This document shows positions 59,914 to 64,000 of a stretch of 64,000 nt of DNA, piece by piece (within the stretch, counting starts at the first letter, position 1; each line of letters starts with the position of its first letter). The stretch is from Rikenellaceae bacterium (GTDB taxonomy: Bacteria; Bacteroidota; Bacteroidia; Bacteroidales; Rikenellaceae): NCBI GenBank assembly GCA_017425655.1, contig JAFPAT010000013.1, positions 1 to 64,000 on the forward strand, read 5' to 3'. The translations under genes and the position numbers were made by a program. Under the pieces are notes generated by a model. It was not told where the DNA came from. It saw only the letters and a list, made by a program, of their open reading frames with translations, and did not search any database.

Positions 59914-62484
59914 ATGTCAGAAGAATTGGAAGAGAAGAAAGGTGGTAAGATCATCACGATCAACATCGAGGAAGAGATGAAGTCTGCTTATATCGACTAT
60001 TCGATGTCGGTAATCGTTTCGCGTGCCTTGCCCGATGTGCGCGACGGTCTCAAACCCGTTCATCGTCGTATTCTTTACGATATGAGCAACGAGTTGAATC
60101 TCTACTCGGACAAGCCGCATCGTAAGTCGGCTCGTATTGTGGGTGATGTGCTCGGTAAGTTCCATCCGCACGGCGACTCGTCGGTTTATGAGGCAATGGT
60201 GCGTATGGCGCAGGATTGGTCGATGCGTTACCCGCTGGTTGATGGTCAGGGTAACTTTGGTTCGATGGACGGCGACTCGGCTGCTGCAATGCGTTATACC
60301 GAGGCTCGTATGCGTAAGATTGCTGATGAGGTTATGGCCGATATCGAGAAAGATACGATCGACTTTACGCTTAACTTCGATGATACTACACCTGAACCGA
60401 CGGTGCTGCCGACGAAGATCCCTTTGTTGCTGGTTAATGGCGCAAGCGGTATCGCGGTAGGTATGGCAACCAATATGGCTCCGCACAATTTGGGCGAAGT
60501 CTGCGACGCTTGTTGCGCATATGTCGATAATAAGGAGATCGAGGTGTCGGAGTTGGCAAAGTATGTCAAGGGTCCCGACTTCCCGACAGGCGGTATCATT
60601 TACGGCTACGAGGGCGTTCGTGAGGCTCTCGAAACGGGTCGAGGTCGCGTTATTATGCGAGCAAAGACCGAAATCGAGCATACCGCATCGGGTCGTGAGT
60701 GCATCGTGGTTACCGAGATTCCCTATATGGTCAATAAGGCCGAGATGATCAAGAAGATCGCCGACATGGTCAATGAGAAGAAGTTGGAGGGTATTGCTTA
60801 CGTTAATGACGAGAGCGACCGCAACGGTATTCGCGTAGTGATCATCTTGAAGCAGGATGCGGTGGCAAGCGTTGTTTTGAATACGCTGTATAAGAATACG
60901 CAGTTGCAAACCTCGTTTGCCGTAAATAACATTGCGCTGGTCGATGGCCGTCCGATGTTGCTCAATTTGAAAGATTTGATCGCGCAGTTTGTCGATCATC
61001 GCCATAAGGTCGTTGTTCGTCGTACGAAGTTCGATTTGAAGAAGGCTTCGGAGCGTCTGCATATTGTTCTGGGTCTGTTGATCGCACAGGACAATATCGA
61101 CGAGGTGATCCACACTATCCGTGCAGCAAAGGATCCCGAGTCGGGTCGTCAGGCACTGATGGAGAAGTTTGGTTTGTCGGAGTTGCAGGCTGCGGCTATT
61201 ATGGAGATGCGTCTGCGAGCTTTGACCGGTTTGGAGCACGGCAAGTTGACTGCCGAGCGCGATGAGTTGCAGAAGCGTATCGACTACTACAACGCAGTGC
61301 TTGCTGATGAGGGTATGCAGATGCAGATCATCAAGGATGAACTGAACGAGATTAAGGAGAAGTACGGCGATGAGCGTCGTTCGGAGATTGTCTTCTCTGC
61401 CGAGGAGTTCAATCCGGAGGATTTCTATGCTGATGACGATATGGTTATCACCATCTCGCATATGGGTTATATCAAGCGTACTCCGCTGACCGAGTATCGC
61501 GCGCAAAATCGTGGCGGTATCGGTGTGAAGGGTAGTGCAACGCGCGAGGAGGACTTCATCGAGCATATCTACGTAACGACTATGCACAATACGATGCTGT
61601 TCTTCACCGAGAAGGGTCGTTGCTATTGGTTGAAGGTTTATAACATTCCCGAGGGCTCGCGCTCGTCGAAGGGTCGCGCAATCCAGAATGTTATCCAGAT
61701 CGAACCCAATGACAAGGTTCGTGCATATATCAACGTTCGCCGCTTGGATGACGAGGAGTTTGTCAATAACAACTATATCGTGATGTGTACCAAGGACGGT
61801 ACCATTAAGAAGACCAAGTTGGAGGCATACTCGCGTCCGCGTCAGAATGGTGTCAATGCAATCGTTATCCGCGAGGACGACCAGTTGATCGAGGCTAAAC
61901 TTACGAGCGGTAATGCCGAGATTATGATCGCGGCACGCGAGGGTAAGGCAATCCGCTTCAACGAGAATACGGTGCGCCCGATTGGTCGCGTTGGCGCAGG
62001 TGTTCGCGGTATCACGCTTGACGAAGGCGATGAGGTTGTAGGTATGATCTGCATCGAGCCCGAGAGCAAGCAGGATGTTCTGGTATTGAGCGAGAACGGC
62101 TATGGTAAGCGTACCGATTTGGATGAGTATCGAATCACTAATCGTGGCGGTAAGGGCGTGAAGACGATCAATATCACCGATAAGACGGGTAAGTTGGTGT
62201 CGATTCAGGCTGTAACCGATGCAAACGATCTGATGATCATCAATCGTAGTGGTACAACGATCCGTACGGCAGTCGATGGTATTCGTATGGCAGGTCGCGC
62301 TACACAGGGTGTGCGTATTATCAACCTGCGCGAGGGCGACTCGATTGCATCGGTGATGGCAGTGCCCAAGAGCGACGATGCTGAAGATGTAATCGAAGCA
62401 ACAGCTACCGAGCAGCCTACTGATCAGGTAGTTGCAGAAAGTTCAGCAACCGAGAATGTATCGGAAACGCCTCAAAATGAGTAA
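59914..62484 (+). CDS. gyrA: DNA gyrase subunit A
   Basis: The breakage-reunion subunit of gyrase, 856 residues. The catalytic tyrosine is Tyr128 in AMRYTEARM. The quinolone-resistance region reads [17 protein letters not shown], with the key Ser present (Ser89, equivalent to E. coli Ser83) and Glu93 where E. coli has Asp87, so no classical resistance change is seen. The C-terminal domain (about 520-820) has beta-pinwheel blades, with GyrA-box-like QNRGGIG and TNRGGKG. The acidic tail (about 825-856, [20 protein letters not shown]) is lineage-specific. ParC is the main alternative, but the gyrA boxes favour GyrA. Confidence 0.95.
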   Translation: MSEELEEKKGGKIITINIEEEMKSAYIDYSMSVIVSRALPDVRDGLKPVHRRILYDMSNELNLYSDKPHRKSARIVGDVLGKFHPHGDSSVYEAMVRMAQDWSMRYPLVDGQGNFGSMDGDSAAAMRYTEARMRKIADEVMADIEKDTIDFTLNFDDTTPEPTVLPTKIPLLLVNGASGIAVGMATNMAPHNLGEVCDACCAYVDNKEIEVSELAKYVKGPDFPTGGIIYGYEGVREALETGRGRVIMRAKTEIEHTASGRECIVVTEIPYMVNKAEMIKKIADMVNEKKLEGIAYVNDESDRNGIRVVIILKQDAVASVVLNTLYKNTQLQTSFAVNNIALVDGRPMLLNLKDLIAQFVDHRHKVVVRRTKFDLKKASERLHIVLGLLIAQDNIDEVIHTIRAAKDPESGRQALMEKFGLSELQAAAIMEMRLRALTGLEHGKLTAERDELQKRIDYYNAVLADEGMQMQIIKDELNEIKEKYGDERRSEIVFSAEEFNPEDFYADDDMVITISHMGYIKRTPLTEYRAQNRGGIGVKGSATREEDFIEHIYVTTMHNTMLFFTEKGRCYWLKVYNIPEGSRSSKGRAIQNVIQIEPNDKVRAYINVRRLDDEEFVNNNYIVMCTKDGTIKKTKLEAYSRPRQNGVNAIVIREDDQLIEAKLTSGNAEIMIAAREGKAIRFNENTVRPIGRVGAGVRGITLDEGDEVVGMICIEPESKQDVLVLSENGYGKRTDLDEYRITNRGGKGVKTINITDKTGKLVSIQAVTDANDLMIINRSGTTIRTAVDGIRMAGRATQGVRIINLREGDSIASVMAVPKSDDAEDVIEATATEQPTDQVVAESSATENVSETPQNE

Positions 62485-62525
62485 ATAATTAACTAAAATT
62501 TATACCTTAAACACAATCTTATCTT

Positions 62526-63842
62526 ATGAAAAGAATTCTTATGATGGTTGCAGCAGCGTTGTTGGTAGCTGCACCCGCCGCAAATGCTCAGAAGGTAAAT
62601 GCGGAAGGTTTGAAGGCAAAGGTTGCAAAGGCTGACGCTGATGCTGCTAATGCAAAGAAGAATGTAAAGAGCGCAACTTGGCTCACTCGTGGCCAGGCTT
62701 ATATGGCCGCAGTTGATGCTCCCGAGGCAAACCTCTATATCGGTATGCCGTTGAATATGCTCGAAGCAGCTATGGGTAAGGCTATCTCGAACCAGGAGGT
62801 AAAGAAGGGCTATTCGACTTTTGTTGAGTTGGCATATCCTTATGTAAATGTTTATCTCGATGCAAGCAACACCGTTGCAAGCTGGCAGGTTACCAAGCAC
62901 GTTGTTGAGGGCGCAGCTGCAGCTGCAGTTGAGTCGTTCCAGAAGGCAAAGGCTTTGGACGTAAAGGCTACTCCCAAGGCTAACGAGGGTCTGACTAATA
63001 TGAAGGATCACTATCTGCAGACTGCTGACAATATGTACAAGCTCGGCGAGTACAAGTTGGCAGGCGAGGGTTATGCAGTGGCTGCAAAGCTGTTGGAGGA
63101 GTTGGGTACTCCCGATCAGTCGTTGGCATTCAACATCGGTTACTGCTACGTTCTGGATGGCGATTTTGACAGCGCTCTGATCTATCTGGAGAAGGCAAAG
63201 GCTGACAACTATGAGGCTGATGGTACTCTGTACTATCTGTTGTTCCACTGCTACTTCAAGAACAATACCGGTGATATGGTTAAGTCGAAGGATACCCTGT
63301 TGGAGGGTGTTTCGAAGTATCCCCAGAATAACAACTTGATCGAGTCGATGACTATGTTCTACTCGCGCGAGGGTAGCACCGAGGATCCCGAGGAGGTATT
63401 TGGTCTTATTAAGGCTGCTATCGACGCTGATCCTAACAATGCTGATCTGTGGGCAGGTCTGGGCAACGTATATTTGAAGTCGGAGCGTTGGGACGATGCA
63501 ATCGAGACCTACGCAAAGGTAGTAGAGTTGCAGCCCGAGAGCTACATCAACCAGTTGCGTCTGGGTTATGTATATTGCTTGAAGGCTGATGCTGCACAGA
63601 ACGAGTTGTCGAAGCAGACCTTCACCAGCTACGAGGAGAGCACCAAGGCACAGGATGCAGTTGATGCAATCTATGGCGCTTCGCTTCCTTCGTTGGAGAA
63701 GGCTCACGAGTTGGCTCCCACCGAGGTTACTCCGGTTGAGCTGTTGAAGTCGGTTTACTATCGTTTCAGCTACGATGATGCTGATATGAAGGCTAAGTTC
63801 GACCACTTCAATAACCTCTACAAGGAGATGAACCAGCAGTAG
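62526..63842 (+). CDS. Secreted tetratricopeptide-repeat protein
   Basis: A 438-residue protein with a signal peptide (cut near ANAQ, residue 21) and several TPR-like helix pairs. Clear ones are YKLGEYKLAGEGYAVAAKLL (about 175-195), FNIGYCYVLDGDFDSALIYL (about 200-220) and LWAGLGNVYLKSERWDDAIE (about 318-338). It is Ala/Lys/Glu-rich and contains no enzyme motif, so it is most likely a periplasmic scaffold. It lies 41 bases after gyrA and could be co-transcribed, but a functional link is not evident. It ends in a terminator. Confidence 0.85.
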   Translation: MKRILMMVAAALLVAAPAANAQKVNAEGLKAKVAKADADAANAKKNVKSATWLTRGQAYMAAVDAPEANLYIGMPLNMLEAAMGKAISNQEVKKGYSTFVELAYPYVNVYLDASNTVASWQVTKHVVEGAAAAAVESFQKAKALDVKATPKANEGLTNMKDHYLQTADNMYKLGEYKLAGEGYAVAAKLLEELGTPDQSLAFNIGYCYVLDGDFDSALIYLEKAKADNYEADGTLYYLLFHCYFKNNTGDMVKSKDTLLEGVSKYPQNNNLIESMTMFYSREGSTEDPEEVFGLIKAAIDADPNNADLWAGLGNVYLKSERWDDAIETYAKVVELQPESYINQLRLGYVYCLKADAAQNELSKQTFTSYEESTKAQDAVDAIYGASLPSLEKAHELAPTEVTPVELLKSVYYRFSYDDADMKAKFDHFNNLYKEMNQQ

Positions 63843-63868
63843 TCTCTCGGTCGATAGACCAAAATTAT

Positions 63869-63904
63869 ATACGGGTCTGCTTTTAGCAGGCCCGTATTTT
63901 TTTT
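63869..63904 (+). terminator. Terminator of the TPR-protein gene
   Basis: The 12-bp stem ATACGGGTCTGC (63869-63880) / GCAGGCCCGTAT (63886-63897) has one G-T pair, followed by eight T residues. The last 95 bases of the window show no gene. Confidence 0.9.
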
Positions 63905-64000
63905 GACATTCGGTCTTACGTAGAGTTATCTTAAATAAAACTTCGAGATGATCAATAAAAAAACCGCCGCTACGGGACATAGCAGACGGCCTTCAGAGAA

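Noticed and set aside
60172..60195. Possible quinolone-resistance change in gyrA
   Set aside because: Ser is present at the key position. Glu at the second position is a normal acidic alternative to Asp.
63905..64000. Possible second terminator or gene start at the window end
   Set aside because: A GC-rich partial inverted repeat near 63961-63990 is cut by the window edge and cannot be judged.

Overview
The window looks like ordinary chromosome from a member of the Bacteroidales, most likely Alistipes or a close Rikenellaceae relative. The evidence is an about 286-residue primary sigma factor, promoters of the Bacteroidetes type (TTG, about 20 bases, TAnnTTTG), start codons that mostly lack a Shine-Dalgarno sequence, SusC/SusD and other TonB-dependent receptors, a fused SecDF, a Na+-pumping methylmalonyl-CoA decarboxylase operon, and heavy use of TCG for serine. 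The genus is inferred; no rRNA or tRNA gene was found that could settle it. I recognise 44 protein genes and no transposon, prophage, CRISPR array or integron.

Layout. 1-6 kb: a four-gene operon with a BACON-domain surface nuclease, an EEP-family nuclease/phosphatase, a TonB receptor and a DUF5689 lipoprotein; it reads like a nucleic-acid scavenging system. 6-8.5 kb: rpoD and an HtrA protease (minus strand). 9-15.8 kb: a TetR-controlled RND efflux operon (TetR, TolC-like, adaptor, pump, PG0541-type small protein). 16-23.6 kb: a small HTH protein, dnaK, secDF, cdaA and slyD. 23.9-29.2 kb: gcvP, a second TetR and a nucleoside kinase (minus strand). 29.3-34.5 kb: a 5'-nucleotidase-like lipoprotein, ribosomal protein S1, RNase Z and a HAD phosphatase. 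35-41 kb: a SusC/SusD pair plus a lipoprotein, without degradative enzymes. 41.5-47.3 kb: tig-clpP-clpX and transketolase. 47.4-51.2 kb: an AraC regulator, a TonB receptor and a calycin-like lipoprotein. 51.3-55.2 kb: rlmH behind a degenerate GH2-like protein, an orphan lipoprotein and a DUF4251 protein. 55.5-59.5 kb: the methylmalonyl-CoA epimerase/decarboxylase operon. 59.9-63.8 kb: gyrA and a TPR protein.

The coding content is mostly housekeeping. The unusual signals are largely between or inside genes: a perfect terminator-like hairpin inside the RNase Z gene; a 17-bp perfect inverted repeat around the gcvP promoter; oriented ATTCACA heptamer arrays just after genes; two promoters whose -33 element lies in the loop of the upstream gene's terminator; a triple-hairpin slyD leader; TGACA/TGTCA half-sites before dnaK; and a GH2-like protein that has lost its catalytic residues. 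Minus-strand reading frames of up to 869 codons opposite dnaK, secDF, mmdA and others are by-products of codon use and were not annotated.
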